Source: Alcanivoracaceae bacterium
GTDB taxonomy: Bacteria > Pseudomonadota > Gammaproteobacteria > Pseudomonadales > Alcanivoracaceae
Length of the DNA: 64,000 bases
Assembly (NCBI GenBank): GCA_029210325.1
Contig: JARGPU010000001.1
Location: 1,436,126-1,500,125 of the forward strand
Direction of reading: 5' to 3'
Shown here: positions 34,494 to 42,879 of the stretch, one piece after another
Numbering within the stretch: position 1 is the stretch's first letter
How the letters are laid out: each line of letters starts with the position of its first letter
The notes under the pieces: model-generated
What the model saw: the letters and a program-made list of their open reading frames with translations, nothing else
The model's database searches: none
Told to the model about the DNA's origin: nothing
Made by a program: the position numbers and the translations under genes

Positions 34494-35210
34494 TCAGGGC
34501 AGCTGCATCAGCCGGCCGATCAGTGCCGGTAGCGCTGTTTCTACCCGTAGGATCCGTTGACCAAAGCGGTGGCAGTGAAAGCCGCTATGGCGCAAAAGTT
34601 CCGCTTCGTATTCTGTCCAGCCACCCTCCGGGCCAATCGCCAGTGTTACTGGCTGGTTGAGTCCAGCGGGCATATCCGGGTAGTCGCCGGGATGGGCCAG
34701 CAAAGCCATGCTACCCGCCAGTATTTCAGGCAACTCATCTTCCACAAACGGCTTGAAGCGCGGCTTCAGCTCCAGTGATGGCAGCAATGTGTCGCCGGCC
34801 TGCTCAAGGCCTAGCAGGAGCTTTTCCTGCAATAGCCCGGCATGTAGCTCCGGAGTTTGCCAGTAACTCTTTTCCACTTTCCAGCTATTCAGCAGGATGA
34901 TTCTTTTGACTCCCAGACTGGCGGCATCAATCAGGATGCGCTTGAGCATTTTCGGCCGTGGCAGGGCCAGAATAAGGGTTAGTGGCAGGGCTGAGGGGGC
35001 TGGGCCTTTGGCGCTGAATGACAGGGTGATCTGCTCGCCGTTGTCCTCCAGCAGACGGGCCTCGCCAAGCGGCCCGTTGAGCAGGCCTGCACGCAAGGTG
35101 GAACCGCTGGTCAGCCCAAGCACCTTGCGAACATGCACAGCCCTCCGGCCACTGATATGCCAGAGGTCAGAATCCAGTTGATCGTCAGGGAGCAGCAGTA
35201 GCAGGTTCAT
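34494..35210 (-). CDS. rsmE: 16S rRNA (uracil1498-N3)-methyltransferase
   Basis: A 238-residue SPOUT methyltransferase. An N-terminal PUA-like part (HISGRRAVHVRKVLGL) precedes the knotted domain with LILALPRPKMLKRILIDAASLGVKRI (in parts: RPKMLK, ASLGVKRI), the AdoMet loop AIGPEGGWTEYEAELL and the final LGQRILRVETA-type motif (FGQRILRVETALPALIG). It methylates U1498 in the decoding region. The ATG at 35210 gives a standard length. It converges on the SRPBCC gene and is divergent from the MoxR gene at 35379. Confidence 0.93.
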   Translation of the reverse strand: MNLLLLLPDDQLDSDLWHISGRRAVHVRKVLGLTSGSTLRAGLLNGPLGEARLLEDNGEQITLSFSAKGPAPSALPLTLILALPRPKMLKRILIDAASLGVKRIILLNSWKVEKSYWQTPELHAGLLQEKLLLGLEQAGDTLLPSLELKPRFKPFVEDELPEILAGSMALLAHPGDYPDMPAGLNQPVTLAIGPEGGWTEYEAELLRHSGFHCHRFGQRILRVETALPALIGRLMQLP

Positions 35211-35378
35211 AAGCGCAATTATGCCATTGACCGGACTGCTCAGTCCCGGGCAGGTTTTCACCTTGTCATCCGGGGAGTCCTTGCTAAAGTGGCGGCAGGC
35301 TTTCTGCGGACTGACCCTTCCTCTGATCGGATATGGAGGGTCGCTGTAGCTATCGAATGAAACACTCGGAGAAACATC

Positions 35379-36221
35379 ATGCAGTTTCAGGGTACCGACA
35401 AATACGTTGCCACCGACGACCTGAAAATGGCAGTCAACGCTTCCATTGCGCTGAAGCGTCCGCTACTGATCAAGGGTGAACCAGGCACAGGCAAAACCCT
35501 GCTGGCCGAGCAGATTGCTGAATCCCTGAACCTGCCGTTGCTGACCTGGCATATCAAATCCACCACCAAGGCCCAGCAGGGCCTGTATGAGTACGACGCG
35601 GTGTCGCGGCTGCGTGACTCCCAGCTGGGTGCGGGCGGCGTTGAAGATGTGGGCAACTACATTAAAAAGGGCAAGCTTTGGGAGGCCTTCGAAAGTGATC
35701 AGCAAGTAGTGCTGCTGATCGACGAGATCGACAAGGCGGATATTGAGTTCCCCAATGACTTGTTGCAGGAACTTGATCGTATGGAGTTCTATGTCTACGA
35801 GACACAACAGGTCATCAAAGCCGAAAGACGCCCGATTATCGTGATTACCTCAAATAACGAGAAGGAGCTGCCGGATGCTTTTCTGCGCCGTTGCTTCTTC
35901 CACTACATTAACTTCCCTGATGCAGAAACGATGATGAAGATCGTTGACGTGCACTATCCTGATATCAAGCGCGAGCTGGTCAAGGAGGCAATGGAGATAT
36001 TCTTCGATCTGCGCAAGGTGCCAGGCTTGAAGAAGAAGCCGTCCACCAGTGAATTGATCGACTGGCTCAAGTTGCTGCTATCCGATGATATCCCTGAAGA
36101 TGTGCTGAAAAACCGTGATTCCCGCAAGGCCATTCCGCCGCTCTACGGCGCGCTGCTCAAGAATGAACAGGATGTCCAGCTGCTTGAGCGTCTTGCCTTT
36201 ATGAGTCGCCGCGAGGGTTAA
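35379..36221 (+). CDS. MoxR-type AAA+ ATPase, partner of the following VWA protein
   Basis: A 280-residue ATPase. Walker A is GEPGTGKTLLAE (residues 33-44), Walker B is VVLLIDEIDKAD, sensor 1 is VITSNNEKELPDAFLRRC with the Arg finger, and a helical lid follows. It belongs to the MoxR subgroup paired with CoxE-like VWA proteins. Such pairs work as chaperones that mature or insert metal cofactors into client enzymes. A likely promoter (TTGTCA, 16 bases, TAAAGT) lies in the 168-base gap from rsmE. The VWA gene starts 4 bases after the stop. Confidence 0.9.
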   Translation: MQFQGTDKYVATDDLKMAVNASIALKRPLLIKGEPGTGKTLLAEQIAESLNLPLLTWHIKSTTKAQQGLYEYDAVSRLRDSQLGAGGVEDVGNYIKKGKLWEAFESDQQVVLLIDEIDKADIEFPNDLLQELDRMEFYVYETQQVIKAERRPIIVITSNNEKELPDAFLRRCFFHYINFPDAETMMKIVDVHYPDIKRELVKEAMEIFFDLRKVPGLKKKPSTSELIDWLKLLLSDDIPEDVLKNRDSRKAIPPLYGALLKNEQDVQLLERLAFMSRREG

Positions 36222-36225
36222 GGTT

Positions 36226-37404
36226 GTGCTGATCCGCTTTTTCGAAACGCTGCGAGAGCACAAGGTGCCGGTGACCCTGCGGGAGTTGCTTGACCTGCAT
36301 GAGGGTCTGAGCGCCCATCTGGCGTTTGCGGACATGGAGGATTTCTATCACCTCTCCCGTGCGGTGCTGGTCAAAGACGAGAAGTACTACGATCGCTTTG
36401 ATCGTGCTTTTGATAGTTATTTCAAGGGGCTTGATGCGGTTGATCCGAACTGGTTTAACAAGGCCATTCCGGAGGAGTGGCTGCGTAAGGAGCTTGAGAA
36501 AAGTCTGAGCCCAGAGGAGTTTGCCAAGCTGCAAGGGCTGGGAAGTCTGGAGAAGATTCTGGACGAGTTTCGCAAGCGTCTGGAAGAGCAGCACAAGCGC
36601 CATCAGGGTGGCAACAAAATGATTGGCACCGGTGGCACCAGCCCCTTTGGCGGCTATGGCGAGAACCCGGAAGGGGTGCGCGTTACCGGCCCGTCACGCA
36701 ACAAGAAGGCAGTTAAAGTCTGGGAGAAACGCGAGTACCGCAACCTGGATGACTCGGTGGAACTTGGCACGCGTAATATCAAACTTGCTCTGCGCCGCTT
36801 GCGCAAGTTCGCTCGCACCGGCAAGGCCGAAGAGCTGGACCTGGACGACACCATCAACTCAACGGCGAAGAACGCTGGTTTGCTGGATATTCGTTTGCGT
36901 CAGGAAAAGGAAAACCGGGTCAAGGTGCTGCTGTTTTTTGATGTTGGTGGTTCCATGGATCCGTATGTAAAGGTTTGCGAGGAACTGTTCTCTGCTTCTC
37001 GCACCGAGTTCAAGCATATGGAGTACTTTTACTTTCATAACTTCATTTATGAGTACGTCTGGAAGGACAATCGCCGGCGCTGGGACGAGAAGGTTTCAGT
37101 GTGGGATGTGCTGCATAAATACGGAAATGACTACAAGGTGATTTTTGTCGGCGACGCGGCCATGAGTCCCTATGAAGTCAATTCGGTGGGCGGCAGTGTC
37201 GAACACTGGAATGAAGAGCCCGGTGCGGTATGGATGCAGCGGGTAATGGATACCTGGAACAAGGTAGTGTGGCTAAACCCGGAACCAAAGCGCAGCTGGG
37301 ATATGACCACCACCAACACCTGGATCCGCCAGCTGGTCAATCACAAGATGTACCCCCTGACTATTCAGGGGCTGGAAGAGGCCATGCGCTACCTTTCCAA
37401 ATAG
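36226..37404 (+). CDS. VWA domain protein (CoxE-like), MoxR partner
   Basis: A 392-residue cytosolic protein starting with GTG. The N-terminal half is helical (VPVTLRELLDLHEGL), a basic Gly-rich linker sits near 130-150, and the VWA domain begins near 235 with LLFFDVGGSMDPYVK. The MIDAS signature DxSxS reads DVGGS here, the form common in this family, with later FVGDAAMSP for the second metal loop. With its MoxR ATPase it probably forms a metal-chelatase-like chaperone. A 95-base gap leads to the membrane protein gene. Confidence 0.88.
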   Translation: MLIRFFETLREHKVPVTLRELLDLHEGLSAHLAFADMEDFYHLSRAVLVKDEKYYDRFDRAFDSYFKGLDAVDPNWFNKAIPEEWLRKELEKSLSPEEFAKLQGLGSLEKILDEFRKRLEEQHKRHQGGNKMIGTGGTSPFGGYGENPEGVRVTGPSRNKKAVKVWEKREYRNLDDSVELGTRNIKLALRRLRKFARTGKAEELDLDDTINSTAKNAGLLDIRLRQEKENRVKVLLFFDVGGSMDPYVKVCEELFSASRTEFKHMEYFYFHNFIYEYVWKDNRRRWDEKVSVWDVLHKYGNDYKVIFVGDAAMSPYEVNSVGGSVEHWNEEPGAVWMQRVMDTWNKVVWLNPEPKRSWDMTTTNTWIRQLVNHKMYPLTIQGLEEAMRYLSK

Positions 37405-37499
37405 GCGGCCTGAACGCCAAGCCGGGTTGCGGTTCCCAAGGCCCGGCTCCCTCGCTACAGTGAGCTGATATTCGCCCACACTGGAGTGGTCAACAGATT

Positions 37500-39404
37500 A
37501 TGCTGCTTGCCACGCGCTCCCTCACTACACGTCTCATAGTGCCGGCCTCCTTGCTGGTACTGCTGGTCGCCGCATTGAAGCTGATTGGTTATGTTGCGGT
37601 TATCGCCAGTGACACTGGTGTGGCGCTGCTGCTAGTGCTGCTGTGGGTTCCTCTAGCCGTATTGATGATGTGGCGCGCCCGTCGGCGTCGGGCTGTGATA
37701 CTGGCCGGGTGCCTTGCTGAGTCCTCCGAGTGGGGGCACCGTCTGCGTGGCGGCGTTGTCATGGCGGTGGTTCAGAGTGCTGCGGCCTTGCCTTTGGCGA
37801 TTGTCTTGCTGGCAGTGATTAGCCAGCGGCAAAGCGCTGGTTTCTGGGGGCTGCTGCTAGTTAGCGGGCCACTCTGCTGGCTGTTGCTGCTGTTGTGGCA
37901 AAGAGTATTTATCGCGCAGTTGGACAGCCGGTTTTTGCACTACGCCGCCACGCTGTTCTCGTTACGCACGGCTGGCGCAGTGTTGGTAATGATTTGGTTG
38001 TTGCAGTCCCTTTGGGCGCCAGTGTTGGATGTATCTGCACTGACTATGTTTCAGGCGGCCCGTCTGGGCATGACAGAAGCGGTGGCAGAGAGCCAGCTGC
38101 TGTTGCTGGTGGCGGGTATCTGGCATGGTTTTTCTTACCTGCATCTGTGGTTGGTACAGACACTGACAGCCAGTGCACCGTCGTCGCTGCTGGCTTTGCT
38201 GGGGTGGCTGCTGTTGTTACTGCAGGGGGCCTGTTTTGTCTGGCCACTGTTGATGTGGATGCAAGGTGTGGCGCTGATGTTCGCAGGGCTGTTGAACTCT
38301 CCAGTGGCGGGTCAGGGCAGTCAGCAGCCTGTGCAGGCACATTCGCCGATGCTGCCATGGTTTGCGTTGGTGCTTGCGGCGTTGCTCAGCTGGAGCATAT
38401 TGGCTCCCCGGCCGTGGAGCTGGCTGATGGGCCAGCCACAGGTGATACAACTGGGTGGCAGCTACTACGTGTTGCCGGAAGATCGTCTTGAGCAGATTCT
38501 TCGCGAGAATGCGGACTGGCTTAATGAAGATATGGCTGGCCGTTTTGTGGCATTACAGCAGCTGGCAGATAAGCAGCTTGATGGTCTTTTTGCCGAGGCG
38601 CGAGCTCAGGTGCCGGCCTATGCCAATTGGCATTATTCGTTGTCCGGAGGCATGACCCGTAGCCTTGTTGCCATGATGGATTATTTCACCGAGGACAATG
38701 AGCGGGCGGTGCGTATGTTGTCAGAGCGTCTTTTTCCTGCTCGTTTATGGCAACAAAAACTGACCCGGTTTGAAGAGTCCATGGCGGCGGCACATCGGCG
38801 CCAGGTGGCGCTTCTGTATGACGATATGCTGTCTGATTTACAGCGGCGTTTGACTGGCTGGGAGGCCCATCCACATTTGCCCCGAGATCAGCTGGAACTG
38901 GTTAATCTGGATGTCCTGTCAGACAGCTTACGCAGTGCTCCGTTACAGCAGAACCTGGCTCTGGGGCAGACGGGGGTGTCGGTGGTAGCAGGTGCTGGAG
39001 CGGCCGCATTTTCGCTATCCCAATCCTTGCGTTCCGTGGCTCAGTCCCGGGCTGCCGCGCAGGGTGCAGCAAGAGCTGGAGCCAGAGTGGCGAGCCGCAG
39101 CTCCGCCACCGGAGGAGCCGTACTGTGTGCGGCTAGCGGGCCTATGGCGCTGGGTTGTGCAGTGGTGGTGTTTACCGGAGTTACGCTTGCTTCTGAGTAT
39201 GCCATTCTAAAAGCGGATGAGTTATTTTCCCGTCAGCAGCTGGAAGCGGATCTGCTGGTCAGCATTGATGCATTGCAGCAGGCTTTGAGTGAAGCTTACC
39301 AACAGCAACTACTGGCAGCATTGCGTCAGGACTCAGAGGAACTCCACGGTCGCTTACTGGGAAAGTTTCAGCCAGTTCAGCGCTTTCGTGGCACCGTTGA
39401 TTAA
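37500..39404 (+). CDS. Large membrane protein of unknown function downstream of MoxR-VWA
   Basis: A 634-residue protein I do not recognise. The first 330 residues contain about eight hydrophobic helices, a basic loop (MWRARRRRAV) early on and many Leu/Trp. Residues about 335-490 are soluble and helical (LPEDRLEQILRENADWLNED). A second hydrophobic, Gly/Ala-rich region at about 495-565 may form a helical hairpin or re-entrant segment, and a final helical tail follows. Its ATG lies 95 bases after the VWA gene on the same strand. Its last four bases overlap the site-2 protease gene coming from the other strand. A client or membrane anchor of the MoxR-VWA pair is possible. Confidence 0.65.
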   Translation: MLLATRSLTTRLIVPASLLVLLVAALKLIGYVAVIASDTGVALLLVLLWVPLAVLMMWRARRRRAVILAGCLAESSEWGHRLRGGVVMAVVQSAAALPLAIVLLAVISQRQSAGFWGLLLVSGPLCWLLLLLWQRVFIAQLDSRFLHYAATLFSLRTAGAVLVMIWLLQSLWAPVLDVSALTMFQAARLGMTEAVAESQLLLLVAGIWHGFSYLHLWLVQTLTASAPSSLLALLGWLLLLLQGACFVWPLLMWMQGVALMFAGLLNSPVAGQGSQQPVQAHSPMLPWFALVLAALLSWSILAPRPWSWLMGQPQVIQLGGSYYVLPEDRLEQILRENADWLNEDMAGRFVALQQLADKQLDGLFAEARAQVPAYANWHYSLSGGMTRSLVAMMDYFTEDNERAVRMLSERLFPARLWQQKLTRFEESMAAAHRRQVALLYDDMLSDLQRRLTGWEAHPHLPRDQLELVNLDVLSDSLRSAPLQQNLALGQTGVSVVAGAGAAAFSLSQSLRSVAQSRAAAQGAARAGARVASRSSATGGAVLCAASGPMALGCAVVVFTGVTLASEYAILKADELFSRQQLEADLLVSIDALQQALSEAYQQQLLAALRQDSEELHGRLLGKFQPVQRFRGTVD

Positions 39405-40546
39405 AGTGTTCGCCCACTACCTTCACGCCAGGCATCGCGGGCCTCATCAATACGCACCAGCTCCATGATGTTTTCCAGATGAATCACCCCGCACAGTTTA
39501 GCCTCATCGGTTACCCCGATAATTGGATTGCTCTGATGTTGTATGCGGTCGAGTACCTGTTCCATGGGCTCATGGATATCACAGCACTCCAGTGGCGGCA
39601 GAGACAAGCTGTGCAGCCTGACTTGCTCTCCGTCGCTGCGCAGGGCAGCGAGCATGTCCTTTTGGCTGAGAGCGTGCAGGCTGCCGTCGGCAAACTGTAC
39701 CGGGAAATTTTTCTGATCGGTTTGCAGGGTTAAATCCAGTGCCCGTTGTAACATATCTCCGCCATGCAGAAGGTCAAAGCGGCTGATCATCGCTTGACGG
39801 GGACTGACGCGGTTGAGGCTGTGACGTAGTTGTTCTGCACCGGATTCGGCGCCAGCCGCAAACCAGATAAACACACTGATCAGCATTAGTATTGGGCTGT
39901 AGAAAAAGCCCAGAAAAAATAGCACCACGGCCATGCTCTGACCGATCTTCGCGGCGCGAATAGTGGCCAGGTGGTGCTCCATTCTCATGGCCAGTGCGGC
40001 GCGCAGAACCCGGCCACCATCCATTGGAAAGGCGGGCAGCATATTGAAAATCGCCAGTATCAGGTTGATGGATAGCAGGCTATACAGGAAGGCCGCCGGA
40101 GAGCCGAATAGTTGCGAGGTATCAGCATTAACGTCAGGCGGCGCAATATTGTTCAGGCTAATCCACAGGCCAATGACAATGGCGATGGCCACATTGACCA
40201 TAGGCCCGGCGATGGCAACCAGCATTTCCTGTTTGGGGTCTTCCGGCATCTTTTCCATTGCAGCAACACCGCCGATGGGGAGCAGGGTAATGCTGCGTGT
40301 GCGGATGCCGAAATGTCTGGCGGTAAGGGCATGGCCAAGTTCATGCAGGACCACACAGGCAAACAGGGTTAGAACAAAAGCCAGGCCTTGCAGTACGGCA
40401 CTACCACTCTGCGTGGTGCGCCAGACAGTCAATGCAATCCAGCCCAGTAGCAAGGCGAAGGTGGCGTGTACGGCGATATCAATGCCGGCGACGCGGGCGA
40501 AGCGAAAGGACCATTTCATGGTCACGCTAGTATTACGGTCAGTCAT
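39401..40546 (-). CDS. Site-2-type intramembrane zinc metalloprotease with a regulatory domain
   Basis: A 381-residue M50-family protease. HELGH at 68-72 (His68, Glu69, His72) sits in the third helix and a later NMLPAFPMDGGRVL provides the third zinc ligand Asp. Six or so membrane helices cover about 20-225. The C-terminal part (about 240-381) has a CBS-like pattern (HEPMEQVLDRIQHQSNPIIGVTD, quoted in parts) probably sensing a nucleotide. Such proteases cut transmembrane proteins or anti-sigma factors; the substrate is unknown. It follows the DUF58 gene by 30 bases, so it may close the long minus-strand operon. Confidence 0.88.
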   Translation of the reverse strand: MTDRNTSVTMKWSFRFARVAGIDIAVHATFALLLGWIALTVWRTTQSGSAVLQGLAFVLTLFACVVLHELGHALTARHFGIRTRSITLLPIGGVAAMEKMPEDPKQEMLVAIAGPMVNVAIAIVIGLWISLNNIAPPDVNADTSQLFGSPAAFLYSLLSINLILAIFNMLPAFPMDGGRVLRAALAMRMEHHLATIRAAKIGQSMAVVLFFLGFFYSPILMLISVFIWFAAGAESGAEQLRHSLNRVSPRQAMISRFDLLHGGDMLQRALDLTLQTDQKNFPVQFADGSLHALSQKDMLAALRSDGEQVRLHSLSLPPLECCDIHEPMEQVLDRIQHQSNPIIGVTDEAKLCGVIHLENIMELVRIDEARDAWREGSGRTL

Positions 40547-40576
40547 CGACTTGGGCCTTATTGATGTAGATGTTTG

Positions 40577-41911
40577 CTAAAGCCTGCCACTACGTTTTAA
40601 TGCTAAATAAACCTGATTAAGCTGGGCTGGCAGCTGCTCTGGTGTTGATGTCACCAGCATGGCTCCGGCATGACGCAATCTGGTGTGCAGCGCATCCCGA
40701 GCGTCCTGCCAGGCGGCATCAGCGCTAACCTTGAATGCAGTGTCGAGCGAGTTGACTTCGCTCCGCCTGAGATTTTCTTGAGCGGGTAACTGGATGTCGG
40801 CAATCATCAGCAGGTGCCGGCTGCCCAGCAATTTTACCGCGTTCATCAGTTCCTGTTCATCATCTGGTTGAATACGGCTTATCAACACCAGTAGAGCATG
40901 TTTGTGCCAACGACCCAGCAGTTTCCGCGCGGCGCTACTATAATCGCTGGCGCGGTTTCCCGGCTGCAGAGTGTATAGACCACTTAGTAGCCGGTTGATT
41001 CCCTGTTGTCCACGCCGGGGCGGTAGCCAACGCTCTGTGTCATTGGAAAACAGCATTATGCCCGGCTTGTCACTATGCTTGATGGCGCTCCAGGAAAGTA
41101 ACAGTGCGGCATTCAGGGCGTGATCAAAGCCGCTCAGGCCATTTACCGGCATGGCCAGTCGGGCGCCACCATCCAGCAGCACAATAATGTGTTGGTTCTG
41201 ATCTTCCTGATACTCGCGACTGATCAGTGTGTGACGCCGGGCGCTGGCTTTCCAGTCGATCTGCCGCAGGACATCGCCGTCCCGGTACTCGCGCAGTTGG
41301 TGAAACTCCATTCCCTCGCCACGACGCTGCTGCAGGCGCTGACCACTATCCAGATGGTTGTCCTGCTGAGCCAGCAGAGCGCTGCCGGTAAGCATGGAGA
41401 AATCCGGATACACAGGTACGCTGGCCGCTGCGGCAACACGCCGGCGCTGCCAAACCAAACCCAGTGGGCCAGGTAGCCACAATTCAATATCACCGAAGTG
41501 GGCATGGCCCCGTTGCGCCGGGCGGTACTGATAGCAGAACTGTGTAATTGAGCCGTCACCGGGCCTTAGCTGAGCGGGTAGCCCGGTATCCCCGTCATCC
41601 GCCGGGTGATGGTCTGCCAGCTCGGCCAGAGGCGGCAGCTCCTTGCTAACAAACTGCAGGCGGATGGTGTGTTTTCTCTGTACCGAAAACGCTGCCGGCA
41701 ATAAACGCGTGGCATTGGGTGTCGGCGCACTCAGGCCGCGGATAATGTCGACTAGTATTAACAGGCCCCATAGCAGCAGCGCTGACAGCCACAATCGATC
41801 TGCGCTGACCTGATATTCAGGCAACCATACGCGGGCCACTAGCGGCAGCCCGGACAGCGCCACCAGAAGCAGCGTCAGGCGTATCAGTCGTGGAGCGGCG
41901 CGCAGCATCAT
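40577..41911 (-). CDS. DUF58 protein, partner of MoxR
   Basis: A 444-residue protein with two N-terminal membrane helices (about 8-55) and a cytosolic part. The DUF58 signature EYRDGDVLRQIDWKASARR is present. The VWA-like MIDAS strand reads HIIVLLDGGARLAMP, where the DxSxS metal site is DGGAR, so metal binding is probably weak, as in many DUF58 proteins. The ATG overlaps the MoxR stop by four bases (ATGA). MoxR-DUF58 pairs are thought to assemble or fold membrane or metal-containing complexes. Confidence 0.88.
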   Translation of the reverse strand: MMLRAAPRLIRLTLLLVALSGLPLVARVWLPEYQVSADRLWLSALLLWGLLILVDIIRGLSAPTPNATRLLPAAFSVQRKHTIRLQFVSKELPPLAELADHHPADDGDTGLPAQLRPGDGSITQFCYQYRPAQRGHAHFGDIELWLPGPLGLVWQRRRVAAAASVPVYPDFSMLTGSALLAQQDNHLDSGQRLQQRRGEGMEFHQLREYRDGDVLRQIDWKASARRHTLISREYQEDQNQHIIVLLDGGARLAMPVNGLSGFDHALNAALLLSWSAIKHSDKPGIMLFSNDTERWLPPRRGQQGINRLLSGLYTLQPGNRASDYSSAARKLLGRWHKHALLVLISRIQPDDEQELMNAVKLLGSRHLLMIADIQLPAQENLRRSEVNSLDTAFKVSADAAWQDARDALHTRLRHAGAMLVTSTPEQLPAQLNQVYLALKRSGRL

Positions 41912-42879
41912 TGGCGTGGAGCCGGCACCTGATCAAGCAGTCTGTTGAGCAGTGACTCGACCGTTTGGCCTTCAATTTCTGCGTCGGCGCTTAACTGAAT
42001 ACGATGGCGTAGTACCGGTCTGGCAACGGACTTGATGTCGTCGGGAATGACAAAGTCGCGGCCTTCCATAAGTGCTTGGGCGCGGCCGGCTATACACAGG
42101 GCAATGCTTGCTCTGGGGCCGGCGCCCCGCGACAGCCCGTTCTGATCGCGGGTGCTGCGCACCAGTCGAAGGGCATAGTCGATTACTCCGTCATCCAGTG
42201 ACACGGTGGTGGCGAAGTGCTGTAACGCAAGTACGCCCTCGGCATCGCAAAGTGTGTTCAGAGCGCTGACGTTGAGGCTGTCACTGATGGTGCCATCAAG
42301 CACCATGCGGACAATCTTTGCTTCCTGCTCAATGACCGGGTAATCAATCATTGTCTTGAACAGGAAGCGGTCCAGTTCGGCTTCGGGGAGTGGATAAGTG
42401 CCTTCCTGATCAAGCGGGTTCTGGGTGGCCAGCACCATAAATGGTGGCGCCAGGGGAAAGCATTTCCCCTCAATGGTGATCTGTCGTTCCTGCATGACCT
42501 CAAGTAGCGCCGACTGGGTTTTTGCCGAAGCACGATTGATCTCATCGGCGAGCAGTAATTGGGTGAAAGCAGGGCCTTTACGAATTCGGAACTGTTCCGT
42601 CTTCTGATCAAACATGGCATGGCCGGTAACGTCAGTGGGCATCAGGTCGGGGGTGAACTGAATGCGGGCAAAGTCAATCTGCAAGCAGTGGCTCAGAGTG
42701 CGCACCAGCAAGGTCTTGCCAAGGCCGGGGACGCCCTCAAGTAGTACATGGCCGCTGCTGATCAATGCCAGTAGAACCTCCCGTACAACCTGTTGCTGAC
42801 CAACCAGCACGGTGCTAACGGTATCCTCAATAGAGCGGGCCAACTGGCCGGCGTCGGCCAGAGTCTGTGGTGTTGTCAT
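41908..42879 (-). CDS. MoxR-type AAA+ ATPase, partner of DUF58
   Basis: A 323-residue ATPase. Walker A is EGVPGLGKTLLVR, Walker B is LLADEINRASAKTQ, sensor 1 is VLATQNPLDQEGTYPLPEAELDRF (quoted in parts), all typical of the MoxR Proper group next to DUF58 genes. It is distinct from the MoxR at 35379, which lacks the QEGTYPLPEAQ-type loop. The ATG overlaps the BCCT transporter stop by four bases (ATGA). It is likely to be a chaperone for membrane-associated complexes. Confidence 0.92.
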   Translation of the reverse strand: MTTPQTLADAGQLARSIEDTVSTVLVGQQQVVREVLLALISSGHVLLEGVPGLGKTLLVRTLSHCLQIDFARIQFTPDLMPTDVTGHAMFDQKTEQFRIRKGPAFTQLLLADEINRASAKTQSALLEVMQERQITIEGKCFPLAPPFMVLATQNPLDQEGTYPLPEAELDRFLFKTMIDYPVIEQEAKIVRMVLDGTISDSLNVSALNTLCDAEGVLALQHFATTVSLDDGVIDYALRLVRSTRDQNGLSRGAGPRASIALCIAGRAQALMEGRDFVIPDDIKSVARPVLRHRIQLSADAEIEGQTVESLLNRLLDQVPAPRQ

